This document shows, in pieces, positions 53,470-64,000 of a stretch of DNA of 64,000 bases (the stretch's first letter is position 1; each line of letters starts with the position of its first letter). Under the pieces are notes generated by a model. The model did no database searches and was not told the origin of the DNA. It worked only from the letters and a program-made list of their open reading frames with translations. The stretch spans positions 1,178,001 to 1,242,000 of the forward strand of contig JAUFSD010000008.1 in the NCBI GenBank assembly GCA_033030425.1, read 5' to 3'. The DNA comes from Verpa conica. Lineage: Eukaryota > Ascomycota > Pezizomycetes > Pezizales > Morchellaceae. Made by a program: the position numbers and the translations under genes.

Positions 53470-55226
53470 ATGGCTACGCAGTCAAACCTAATCATGGTGA
53501 GCAACCGCTTACCTATATCACTTAAGAAAAAAGACAATGGGGAATACTCCTACAATATGTCCTCTGGGGGTCTCGTTAGCGGCCTATCGGGTATGACTAA
53601 GGACACTACTTTCCATTGGTTTGGTTGGCCTGGGTTGGAGGTCCCAGAAGGAGATGTAGACAAGGTCACGAAAGAGCTGGAGGAAAAGTACCAAGCTGTA
53701 CCAATTTGGCTTCCGGACGAGATGGCCGATAGACATTGTGAGTTTTTTAACATTAGATCATACTCCCAACTTCGCAGTAACAAGCACTGATGAGAATTTC
53801 TCTGCCAAAGACAATGGGTTTTCTAGTAAGTTAACCATAGATGTTACTATACAAAGCATCAACTAATAAAATCTTACAAAGATTCTATCCTATGGCCATT
53901 ATTTCACTATCACCCCGGTGAAATTAGCTTCGACGAGAATGCGTGGGTTGCTTATCGTGATGCGAATAGATTGTTTGCTAAAGCTGTCGCTAAATCCGTT
54001 AAGGATGGTGACCTTGTCTGGGTTCATGATTACCATCTAATGCTTCTCCCTGCTATGCTTAGGGAAGAGATTGGGACATCAGTCAAGAACGTTAAGATTG
54101 GTTTCTTCTTACACACACCATTCCCTAGCAGCGAGATCTATAGGATTTTACCTGTCCGAGAAGAAATCCTTGAAGGCGTTTTGCATTGCGATTTGTTAGG
54201 GTTTCATACATTCGACTACGCAAGACACTTCTTGTCATCCTGTTCTCGTATATTGTTAGTTGGCTCACACTCAATCATTTAAATATAACTTTCAACACTA
54301 ATTTCTTTAGAGGGTTGAGCACTACTCCAAATGGTGTAGAGTTTAAAGGAAAATTAAGAACTATAGGCGCTTTCCCAATCGGCATCGACCCAGACAAGTT
54401 CACAGAAGGTTTACAGAAACAATCGGTTCAGGATAGAATTGCACAACTTGAGAAAAAGTTTCAAGGAGTAAAACTCATCGTCGGCGTCGATCGATTAGAC
54501 TACATCAAGGGCGTTCCCCAGAAATTGCACGCGTTGGAAGTATTTTTGACAGAACACCCTGAATGGATTGGAAAGGTTGTGCTTGTTCAAGTCGCGGTCC
54601 CGAGTAGAGGCGATGTGGAAGAATATCAGAACCTCCGTGCAGTTGTCAACGAGCTAGTGGGCCGTATCAATGGCCGATTTGGTACGGTAGAGCGCTTAGA
54701 AAGGTTTCTTCTTTGAATCCCTACTAATCTCAAAGAATAGGATCGGTGGAGTTTATGCCCATCCATTTCATGCACAAGAGTGTCAATTTTGAAGAACTTA
54801 TCTCACTCTACGCTGTTTCCGACGTCTGTCTTGTTAGCTCTACCCGAGACGGTATGAACCTCGTTTCTTACGAGTACATTGCGACCCAGCAAAAACGGCA
54901 TGGTGTCATGATCCTATCCGAATTCACTGGTGCTGCACAGAGCCTGAATGGAAGTATTGTCGTCAACCCATGGAATACTGAGGAGTTAGCAAACGCTATC
55001 CATGAAGCCATCACACTACCACCAGATCTACGGGAAGCCAACCATAAAAAACTATACGAATATGTTACAAAATACACCAGGTATCCTTCACCTATAGCCG
55101 TTATCTATATTCAATATATGCTAATCTATGTGGATCAGTTCATTTTGGGGACAATCTTTTGTTGGCGAGCTCACTGCCATCTCTGAACAAGCGGAGAAGG
55201 CCACACAGATTGATTCAAGCACATGA
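53470..55226 (+). CDS. TPS1: Alpha,alpha-trehalose-phosphate synthase (UDP-forming)
   Basis: ATG 53470. The product reads MATQSNLIMVSNRLPISLKK, the GT20 N-terminus, followed by SGGLVSGLSG for UDP-glucose/phosphate binding. Further blocks are WVHDYHLMLLPAMLREE, IGFFLHTPFPSSEIYR, LLGFHTFDYARHF, VGVDRLDYIKGVPQKLHALE, RDGMNLVSYEYIA and the C-terminal SSFWGQSFVGEL. At least five short introns interrupt it: about 53738-53879, 54255-54311, 54691-54740, one at 55080-55134, and possibly one near 53820. The enzyme makes trehalose 6-phosphate from UDP-glucose and glucose 6-phosphate in the cytosol. The length of about 480 residues fits Tps1 without the phosphatase domain. The last exon is spliced in phase and ends at TGA 55224-55226. 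Confidence 0.95.
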
Positions 55227-55913
55227 CCTCGTACAAGCCCCAAACACCATCTTTTCTTTTACATATTACCTTGTGGATAATTATGATGTTTTCCTATGCT
55301 GGGACTATTACGTATACAACGGAGCATAATGCCCGGATTTTGGGGCACGATTTCTATTCGACTTTTATGACAAGTGCCAGAATATAAACTTGATAATTCT
55401 TTAAGTAATCAGAGATTGTAGTTCAGAGCACCTAGAATAATCGAAGGGTATATACCCTATGTGACCAATAACTGTGATACCCACCTATGTCTAGAGGGCA
55501 AGTAGCTATGATAGCGAGTTAAGTTTTCTAAGTTTATCCACGAGTAAGTCCACTCGAGCTGATTTATTGGAGTTGACGGATAGTGGTATCCAACCAATAG
55601 ATGACCGACTTCCACTAGTCCCGCGCTTAAATTCACTGAATCTAACCCCTGTTCGCTAGTAGGATTCGCCACTACTGTGGACTTGCTATGCGCTGCTGTT
55701 ATGAAACAATAGCACTGTTTTAGAATGGGAAACAAATATAGATACACGCCTACCTACTATAGTGATCCCAACCTAGGCCCAATTGCTATATAAACTCCCA
55801 CTACTCCGGCTTTAATAAGCCTCCTGATCACCCGTTCCCTTAATCTCCGCATAACTTTGTATCTATCTCACCACCTAAGAAAACTGACAACACCACCCCT
55901 ATTCCATCACGTT
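55227..55913. other. Intergenic region between TPS1 and the AAA ATPase gene
   Basis: No supported coding sequence. It contains the TPS1 3' UTR and, near 55840-55910, a pyrimidine-rich leader of the next gene. Confidence 0.4.
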
Positions 55914-58365
55914 ATGAAGACAAAAACTTACTCAACATTACAGAAAACATATGATCAGTCGCACCTCACATGTTCCACAGCTGTAACGGCCCCACCCCCA
56001 GAATTCCCTTCCAATTGTCAACTGTTTTCTTCTTTTGTCTGTCTATTGATAACCAGGTTTTAGGTATATTACGAAAGCCAAGGGAACGAGGCCGAAGCTT
56101 TAAGATGTTGGCGTGAGTGTCTTGCTCAACTCCAGGGCAACAATACTGGGAGCTACCGGCCACGCACCGAAACAGAGAGAATACTCTTACAGTCATTAAA
56201 AACAATGCAGAATCAATGCCAGGATAGAGTAGGACTTTTACAAGCAGTTCTAGTGAGTAAGATGGACGCTGAGAACAATGGCCAAGGACGGAGAAATAGC
56301 CGCGATGATCGAAAGACAGCTAGTGCTCTTACACTCCCCCCTGCAAATACTGCAATACACATTACGATACCCCCCACCCCGCCTACGCTACCACCTATAC
56401 CTACTAGCTTACCTAGAAGCTCATTACGACCACAGCTAGAATATACCTTTCAACCAATTAGCACAGCGACTCATGAGAATGATTCACGGCTCTCTAGGAC
56501 GTCCAGCCCAGAGAAAAGGACATTTTTATCAACCTTACGGTCTTCTAGGAAGGGGAGAAAAGACGAACCATCACCTAAGTTCGAAGGCGCTACAGCTGTA
56601 AAAGCAGCAACACTTGCCTGGAGCTCTATATCACGGGCTCAGGGTACAGTCCTTTCTCGCACTCTTTTAGTTCCACTCGCGGATTATCCTTCAATTAAAC
56701 AAAATGAAATACTTGGTTCAGCATCCGATTTTCCTAGGGGGCAACGGCCGTCCACTGCTATATCCAACCAAGGACCTAGACCCTCTCATATGATCTCAGA
56801 TCAACCCGATTTATCTAGTACGAAGCACCGCCCCCATAGCACTATAATTTCTTTCAGAAACACTGCTCAATCCTCATTTAAGGCTGGGCACCCAACCCCT
56901 CCTCCACACAAATATCTTTTAGGACCATCTTGTGCTACATTTCCTAAATCTATTGTAACCCTACAAAGCGAAGAAATTCCTCAATCATACTCCAAGTTCA
57001 AGCTAGATCCCTTGATACCCCCAATATTTCCTCTCAGCAACTCACCTGAATCAAGTGTTAAGCCTCCAAAACTTACTCACTTAAATTTATCGGTACCGCG
57101 AAAACCAACTCCTAGTGTTGCACGGAGAACTCCGTTCGGGCAAGGTAACCCTGAACAAATTATAGGGGCGTTTTCAGAAAATATATATGAAGGTAGTCAT
57201 CGAAAGCAGGGCCAAGATGATGACCCCAAGACTACCTCGGGCAGCTGGGAGAATATATCTAACAATAAACTTGAGATTGAAGGAATTGATCGAGTGACGG
57301 AAGCGCTCAAAAGGATTAGTAAAGATGTGGATATGCAGGCTGCTTTACAAGTAGCTAATGAAATAGTCGTCAGAGGAGATGAAGTCAAGTGGGACGATGT
57401 CTCAGGATTGGATGCTGCTAAAATAGCTCTGAAGGAGGCTGTCATTTACCCATTCTTGAGGCCCGACTTATTCAGTGGGTTGAGGGAACCAGCGAGAGGA
57501 ATGTTATTGTTCGGCCCTCCTGGTACTGGAAAAACGATGCTCGCCAGAGCTGTTGCAACAGAATCGAAATCTACCTTTTTCTCAATATCGGCATCCTCCC
57601 TAACATCAAAATATGTAAGCATTGCCTTATTTGCCACACTAGATGACCATTGTCTAAATGCCTTTTGTAGCTTGGTGAGTCTGAGAAACTTGTCCGAGCG
57701 CTCTTTGCCTTAGCCAAGGCCCTTGCGCCCAGCATCATCTTTGTCGACGAAATAGATTCACTTCTTTCCTCAAGAAACAGTGAGGGAGAACATGAGGCCA
57801 CTCGTCGGATAAAGACAGAGTTCCTAATCCAATGGTCTGATTTGGCTAAAGCTGTCGCTGAAAAGGAGCCAGATACAGGGGATGCATCAAGGGTTTTGGT
57901 ATTAGCTGCTACAAATTTACCTTGGGCGATTGACGATGCTGCTAGAAGGAGATTTGTTCGCCGGCAATATATCCCCTTGCCAGAAGGTTTAACGCGGGAG
58001 AGACAACTTCTGAGGTTATTAAGTAACCAGAAACATCGACTCAGCCAAGTAGAAATGGAGTATCTTATTAAGCTTACTGATGGTAAGTTTATTAGAAAAA
58101 AGAAAAGATCATATATAGTGTGTCCTTGACTGATATCAATCTCAAAGGGTTTTCTGGCTCTGACATTACTGCACTTACCAAGGATGCTGCTATGGGGCCT
58201 TTGCGGAGCCTCGGCGAGGCACTACTTTACATGAAGAAAGATGATATACGCCCTATAACTTTCTCGGACTTCGAGGCTAGTTTGTCTTCAATAAGGCCCA
58301 GTGTGAGTAAAGAAGGGCTGCAGGCATTTGAAGATTGGGCCAAAAAATACGGAGAACGGGTATAG
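55914..58365 (+). CDS. MIT-domain AAA ATPase, Sap1/Yta6/spastin-like
   Basis: Exon 1 (55914-55982, 23 codons) and exon 2 (from 56064) together form an MIT-like helical hairpin: [19 protein letters not shown] joins [19 protein letters not shown] long Ser/Pro-rich linker of about 300 residues follows. The AAA module starts [13 protein letters not shown] and has Walker A GPPGTGKT (about 57512), pore loop SLTSKYLGESEK across an intron (57616-57670), Walker [10 protein letters not shown], sensor ATN and arginine fingers in [11 protein letters not shown]. After a last intron (about 58082-58148) comes the Vps4/spastin C-terminal helix ending [11 protein letters not shown]. Relatives sever microtubules (spastin, fidgetin) or act at the cortex (Yta6); the exact role here is unknown. 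The start was chosen because it completes the MIT domain. Confidence 0.88.
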
Positions 58366-58652
58366 CAAGAAAATCTCTTTTCTAAACTCAAACCTACTCT
58401 CCAGACCTAGATTTCAATTGGAAAATAGAAACGTAGAATTAGAGACGTTATATACGCATATACCTCCCAGCCTCCCGCTGAAACCAGATATAAGACCGGC
58501 GGGGAAGATTACTTGTATTGTCATCTGTCTTTCCTCGCCTAGTTTAGTTTAAAACCCCTGATTAGACATGCCTTGACAGCCTAAAGGCACTGTATCCCAT
58601 AATACTAAAGCTCATAACCCATGACATTTGAGCGATACCACATGAATTCCGC

Positions 58653-59208
58653 CTAAGCAGCTGTTTCCTGCTGTAGAACCTTACTTCCCACCTCACCTCC
58701 TACCTCACGTCCTTTCACCACTGTATATCTTTCCTTCGCCGCAAGCCATGACTCTGATTTCATATCTCTCAACACGTGTGAATCCTCCCACTTCCATGGC
58801 TTTGTTTTAAGCCTATTCTCTTCCTTAGCTGCGCGCTTTGCTCTTGTCCGCGCAAGCCATTCTTCATGTGTTTCGACAGGTTTCCGAGGCTTGGGCGTCC
58901 GAACTGGGGAAATAATCTCGGCAACCATGTGTTTTTTTGATTTAGAAGAGATGCATTCCGACTCGATACGAACGACATCACCTGCAATACATGCTTCATT
59001 TTCGTCGTGTACCATAAGAGTCTGGGAGCGGGTGAAAGTCTATAATAAGAATAGATAAAAAGTCAATAGTCCGCTAAAGAAGATGTATGGGTGAGAAACT
59101 TAAGTCAAATTTTACCTTTCTAATGTGGCTTTCCCAGAACGGCTTCGGTATACGCACTCGGATTGTCTTTAACGCCCGTCCGGACGAGACGACAATACCA
59201 ATAGGCAT
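58653..59208 (-). CDS. Mitochondrial small-subunit ribosomal protein uS17m-like
   Basis: Exons 59116-59208 (31 codons) and 58653-59039 join in phase, giving 159 residues. The protein begins MPIGIVVSSGRALKTIRVRI, the uS17 beta-barrel start, then LMVHDENEACIAGDVVRIE, KSKKHMVAEIISPV, and a basic, Trp-containing extension typical of mitochondrial homologues. uS17 binds small-subunit rRNA early in assembly. It ends convergently with the AAA ATPase gene (stops about 290 bp apart). Confidence 0.85.
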
Positions 59209-60247
59209 CTTATAGAGCATTCAGCTAGTTCCGCTCGATGGCTCGGTTTCGAAGGGTAGTGAGAAGATTGGTTCGGGTTGATACCTTGAAAGTGGGAGGC
59301 ATGAGGTTGAAATTAAGTTGCTATTGATGGGGCTACGCCACTTCTCTGAGATCCACCTAGCCGGGGAATGGTACAGCCACAATGATCAGGTACCATGCAT
59401 GCGTATTATTGCTATTATGCCAAGATTCTTCGACTAATAAAGTATCTACTAGTGCAAAAATAAGTCTGTTCGGTTTGGTATAGGCAACAAAGTCTACCCC
59501 AACAAAAATGTCAATAGTAAAAAATTCTCCTTATCCCTATTCTTATACATAAATTCTAATATAGTCTTTTGAAGCTTTTTAGCTCTAATTTTATCCTAAT
59601 ATTAGTTGCTGTGAGGTTTAGTTGTGAGGTCAGTGGTTGCGTTGCATATACCGATTTATTTTCGCACTAGTACATGCAATGACAACCGAAAGTTAATAAA
59701 ATTACCACGATTGAGGATGTTATGTGAGTTTATTATCTTTGACTCTCACATACTATAGTGCTAAACTAAAATAAAGGGGAGTGATTTTTGATACTCCTAG
59801 CATATTCAGACTAAGTTACTTTTCTTTTTTTCATAAACTTCTTGAGTTGTATATTTACAAGGGCCTCAAACCACGACCAACTTTCGATAACCTTCCCTAA
59901 ATAAACCCGAACCTATATAAAGGCAAAAGGTTCCATTTTTCAAAATACACGCGCCAATCCGCCGAAAGCTTACCCGCTTCTAACATTTATAATCACTGAA
60001 AAGAGTATATATTATCCTGACCAGGGATAAAAAAAAATTTGTCAAAAGGTGATTTTTTTTAGCGTCGTGCGTTCCTGTTTGGAAGTGTAAATTAGGTGTT
60101 GCGGAGAAGATAGTACCTACATAAAATAATCTATTAGCAAGGAAGCCAGCTCAGTATTAGAATATAGTAAATCTCATACTTAGCCATTTCATACGATGTC
60201 CTTTAACCATATCAGTAATTTATTCACAGAAAGTAAACTAAAAGAGC
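59209..60247. other. AT-rich intergenic region
   Basis: About 1 kb with no coding sequence on either strand. A uS17m promoter should lie at its left end. Poly-A/poly-T tracts (60032-60062) and TTTATTAATA-like stretches dominate. A possible last exon of the mitoferrin-like gene may lie near 60140-60180. Confidence 0.4.
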
Positions 60248-61490
60248 CTAAACATACCAGCAAATTGCTGTGCTAGGCATCGTAGTCACAATCCGGGGCC
60301 GTAGGCCTCTAGCAAATCCCTTCATTCCCTCTCTTTCGTAAATAATCTTTGCAGCATCAACAAGACCATTGCCTACACGATGTCAGACTTTCCAAAGCAT
60401 GGCATCTAGTTCTGGATCTACGCACAATTTCGTATCCGAGAATCAGTCGAAGTTCCCCTGGTTTGTAACAAAGTCTTGATGACATCTAGGGGGGTGGTCA
60501 TCGCTGCGGCTACAGCACCTGCCATTCCACCAGCCACGCAGTGGGTAAAGGGGTCATATCTCTTGACTGGGTTTAAAACCTTGGATAAACTCTCGTATAC
60601 GGTAAACTGGATGGCAGTAAAAGGGATTGTCATGGCTAGAGTAGTTGGATACGAAATATAAAATGCTCGAAACCCTTCATTACGATATACAGTACGCGCG
60701 CATTCGGTAATGGATTCGTAAGTTGAGCCGTGAACTTGCATGCGTTGCTTGATAACTACGTTTCTATTTAGCGAAAGAAAGAAAAAAAAAGAAACTCTAG
60801 AAAGCCCTACCGTCGAAGGGATTCATTAAAGCATCACTGGCGATGGTAGCGCAAGCCCCAGCCGTGGCTATTGACCTATAGTCAGTATGGCATAGGTAAA
60901 GAATAATAACTGATCCCATACCCACTGCAAAAGGATGATGCTCTGATCCATCATTGCCACCAAGTTTCTGCTTAACTGCCTCATACGTCCCAAAGTACAC
61001 TGCATGAGCAGGGCCTTTAGAAGAAAAAGGTTAAAAAAACTCTAATCAAATACCCCACGCCCTTCAAACTCAGGCTAGTGAAACGATGACATATACGTAC
61101 CAGCACCCACGGCCACACTCGCAATCCCTCTCCATAATGAACGAACTCCTTCCGTAGATGAAATCTGGGCGACAGCGTTTGTAATACCAGAATACATGGC
61201 TGCTGGTGTAGGGTTGACAATTTGCATCCGGGTCCAAAATACCAGTCAGCACCTGCCACAGTGAACCTCAATACTATTACATACCTTAATCGCATCTACA
61301 GGGTACATGACAACATGTTCCTAAAGTGCGAAAGTAGGCCTGTCAGTCTCGGATACAAGATTATACCAAATACAAAAGGAACGACCCGCACCATTATCCC
61401 CGCAAAAGCGCCTGCAGCGAGATTTGATGCCAGACTTCCACCTGGAAGACCCTCATACTCGATCTCCTGGAGCGGCTCATGGTCGGCCAT
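60248..61490 (-). CDS. Mitochondrial carrier, Mrs3/4 (mitoferrin) type
   Basis: ATG at 61488-61490 (MADHEPLQEIEYEGLPGG). Three carrier repeats are seen: MYPVDAIK with TRMQIVNPTPAAMYSG, then MNPFDVIKQRMQVHGSTYES, then TTPLDVIKTLLQTRG, each followed by a helix with the E-G box (for example YRNEGFRAFYISYPTTLAMT). This set fits the iron carriers of the inner membrane, which bring Fe2+ into the matrix for heme and Fe-S synthesis. At least five introns interrupt the gene. The C-terminus is uncertain: after TAICW the simple frame stops at TAG 60248-60250, but an intron beginning GTATGT could lead to a short exon near 60175. Confidence 0.85.
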
Positions 61491-62428
61491 GGAAATTGAC
61501 TAAGACTTCCACTAGACTGGTATTTGTGGAGATCCGGCCTTGGTTTTCTCAAGGAACTAAGCTGTTCCTTCCTAACTTTTGTGTTTGGAATCCTGAATGT
61601 AGCAATATCGGGACACAGGACGTATAGTGTTTAATCTTGAGAGTAAAGTTTTGAGTGGGAGGGGTGTTGGTGGTGGTTGGTGGGGATAGTAAACTCACCA
61701 GGATGCAGCGTGACGTTGAACAAAAGACCAAGCACAGTGGGAAGTGACGGAGAATTTCGTGGGGGAAACGTGAGTTGCAAGGCGCGAGGCACGACAACAT
61801 CGGAGCCTGGGCCAGTCCGCCAAAGATCGCCTCTTCGCTTTTATTCTGCTTGGAACTCTCCTATCTTCATTGCCTTCTCTATCTTTTTCTTTTCCACGAA
61901 TTTGATCTTACCTGTGACCGCACCTCATGCGATAAGTCGGTTGCTTCTCTACCATTATAGTTCACAGTTAAACATATTAGGGCCTGGTATAGGCGTGCTC
62001 TCGGCAACGCAAAATTCAATACTATGTTAGTAAGATTTCTGTTCTAAAGCAGAAAAAGGGCAGCCATATCGATGTTTCATTGTAAAGTACACCTAAATAG
62101 TTTTATTTCCCTTACCGTGATACAAACCCACACCATTTGTGCCATGCATCAAAGAAGCTCTCAAAAAGTTCTGGATTATCATCTGAAACAGGAAACCGAA
62201 TCTAGTGAAAACATAGGCAGATTTTAGGTGACCAGTGGTGCTGCACGCCCGGACACGACAATGCCCCGGGCTGTATTTTTATAGATTTACTCTACTTCAA
62301 TATTTCAGTGGCATGTGTAATAAAACCAACCACGAGAAAGAAAGAAAGAAAGGCATCCTAGATTATTGAATTTCTAAAGAAAATCTTACAGACAATATCT
62401 TCTAGGCAGTCTATGCGCAATTAGACAC
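61491..62428. other. Intergenic region between mitoferrin-like and Prx5-like genes
   Basis: Both flanking genes are on the minus strand. The sequence holds the mitoferrin promoter and the Prx5 3' UTR. Open frames on both strands (such as 61677-62030) are unrecognised and overlap one another. A minus-strand stretch at 62115-62185 reads like SDDNPELFESFFDAWHKW but has no supportable gene context. Confidence 0.4.
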
Positions 62429-63232
62429 TTACCACTCCTTAAGAACGTTCTTGGCCGCAGACACTGCAACAAGTTATCAGCTTGTAGGCGGAGGTCTACT
62501 TTGAGAACCTTACCTTTGACACCAGTGTTATCAGGCTCCACAAATGCCTTCAAAACCTTTCCGTCCTCGACAATCAAAGCATATCTTTTACTTCTAGGCC
62601 CGCCAAATATTGTGGTTCCATCAAAACCCAAGTCCAAAGCATTCGTGAGCTTTAGGGCAGGATCTGCAAGAAACCGAATTCCAGCGGCTTTGCTACCTGC
62701 TAAAGATTCTCCCCAAGCCTGTATACGGTTTTCTATGAGTTTTTACGGCCCTCATGCAGTCCTTAACTATAATCCAGAGTCTAACCTTGGTAACAAAGGG
62801 ATCATTGACAGCGACAACATAGATCGGAATGTTAGGATTTGCCGAAATATACCCTGGTATATGCGAAGCGCTGCACGCAGGCGAAAATGCTGTAGGTTAC
62901 GATTATCTCCTGCCACGGACTAGATCCCACCGGGAGTAACAATATACCAGCAGGAACTCCGAGCAAGATCGCCTTCTTTCCTTTCAATTCGTTTGCAATT
63001 GAAATTTTATTGCCTGTAGTGGGACAAAAATAAGTCAGCAAGTCCTCGCCGAATGGTCACAACGCAGTAGGCAAGTTATCGTACCTGGAGAATCTTCCAT
63101 AACCTCGATGTCAGGGATCAAGTCATCCACCTTGACCAAGGCACTGGCTGAAACATGGAAGGAACGTGCTGCGGGGAATGCGCTTCTCGCCAATAGAGGA
63201 GAGACATTGCGGAGCATAAATGCGGGGGACAT
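62429..63232 (-). CDS. Peroxiredoxin, Prx5/Ahp1 type, probably mitochondrial
   Basis: The start is chosen at ATG 63230-63232, reading MSPAFMLRNVSPLLARSAFP, an Arg/Ala/Ser-rich presequence. The mature part shows GKKAILLGVPA, then after an intron the active-site segment AFSPACSASHIPGY (peroxidatic Cys; the usual Thr is Ser), PIYVVAVNDPFV, TKAWGESLAG, DLGFDGTTIFGGPRSKRYALI and a C-terminal NVLKEW followed by TAA at 62429-62431. Four introns are inferred. Prx5-type enzymes reduce peroxides using thioredoxin. An in-frame upstream ATG at 63370 would add 46 residues without targeting character, so it was not used. Confidence 0.88.
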
Positions 63233-64000
63233 ATTGATGGTTGATGGTGATGATGGTGATGCTGGGTGGATATGTGCGGTTGACAGGTCAGCTACATTCA
63301 GAATGTCTATGCAGTCACCTTCACCCATCAGATAAGGATGCAAGGCAAATCTAGGATAGTAACTGAGCACCTACCAATAACTGGTCACATGATTCACTTT
63401 AATACTGGCAACATGGGCATAAAGCCTCGACTGGAACATACCGTATCTAGGAGCTAGTGGAACGGGAAACTGCCTGAAGTATTTGACAGACCCGCCGACG
63501 ATGGCCTTGGCAGAACCGGGGCAAGAGATCAACTTGGTCCGCTCCCGTCGTGATCCAACAAGCCCTGCAGCGCCTCCACCGCGGAGGTTCGTATCACTTA
63601 GGGATTCGTACAATACCTGTTATACGGAGATGTGAAGAAGATGTACGTAGATGCATAAGTTTACGGGTACGTATACCTACGCCAAAGAGTATGTAGATAG
63701 TTGTTGTCCTTCACTCTTCACTCAGTCGAGAAGGGGGAATATCTCCTTTCCACGCTCAGCATATCGATGTGACCATGGTTTCTTTTTTCTTCGTCTCGTG
63801 GGTACCCTAGGCGGGTAGGTACTAGGTTGACCGGGGTCGCAAAAAAGATCCCAACACAGTGGAAGAAAGTGTCTGTGCACAGGTCCAAGCGGAACACCTA
63901 GAGTAGAAGAACACTGGAGACGACGGTAATGCATCACTTCAATTCCCCTGTGGAATGGTGTGGTTAACTCTCTGACTCTCGAAGTCCTAGTCTTGGTACC
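63233..64000. promoter_or_regulatory. Upstream region of the Prx5-like gene to the window end
   Basis: No gene can be supported. A minus-strand frame at 63371-63613 (reading YESLSDTNLRGGG) could be an exon of an unknown gene but has no recognisable family, start or partner exon. Confidence 0.3.

Noticed and set aside
63371..63613. 80-codon minus-strand frame and the 71-codon frame near the window end
   Set aside because: No recognised domain and no complete gene structure; could be an exon of a gene beyond the window but cannot be supported.

Overview
This window is nuclear DNA of a filamentous ascomycete (Pezizomycotina; a TE-rich lineage such as Pezizomycetes would fit, but that is only an impression). 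The host genes have short GT-AG introns and fungus-specific products (Fig1, TMA16, AMO1/NUP42, MAM33, Mrs3/4-type carrier). Gene-rich stretches alternate with long gene-free DNA and nested transposons.

Left host block (1-22894): 3' part of a Ubp2-type deubiquitinase; a conserved Gln-rich fungal protein; about 5.6 kb without genes that holds two small inverted-repeat elements; a divergent pair of nuclear-pore genes (AMO1/NUP42-like FG nucleoporin and ELYS-like protein); mitochondrial MAM33; TMA16; and a Fig1 mating calcium-influx protein.

Transposon block (22895-52530): the centrepiece is a 10.1-kb hAT element (23030-33115). It has near-perfect terminal inverted repeats and an exact 8-bp target duplication, and it sits in an older LTR. 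Besides a decayed BED/hAT transposase it carries three cargo genes. One encodes a histone H3-like protein whose fold aligns to H3 without gaps, but which has a divergent N-tail, a CENP-A-like Trp and a long linker-histone-like C-tail. A second encodes a strongly acidic protein and the third an unrecognised 174-residue protein. Clusters of the octamer CATACGCC bracket each gene and fill both transposase introns. To the right is a chromodomain Ty3/gypsy element (33745-51922). Its 5' LTR is split by a Tad-like LINE on the minus strand and a full Ty1/copia element. The copia element appears to be primed by the anticodon region of initiator tRNA-Met.

Right host block (52531-64000): trehalose-6-phosphate synthase, an MIT-AAA ATPase of the Sap1/Yta6/spastin type, mitochondrial ribosomal protein uS17m, a mitoferrin-type carrier and a Prx5-type peroxiredoxin.

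The most notable candidate system is the DNA transposon with its own histone variant and possible chromatin partner, within octamer-delimited modules. Homology statements rest on reading translated sequence by eye; no database search was run.
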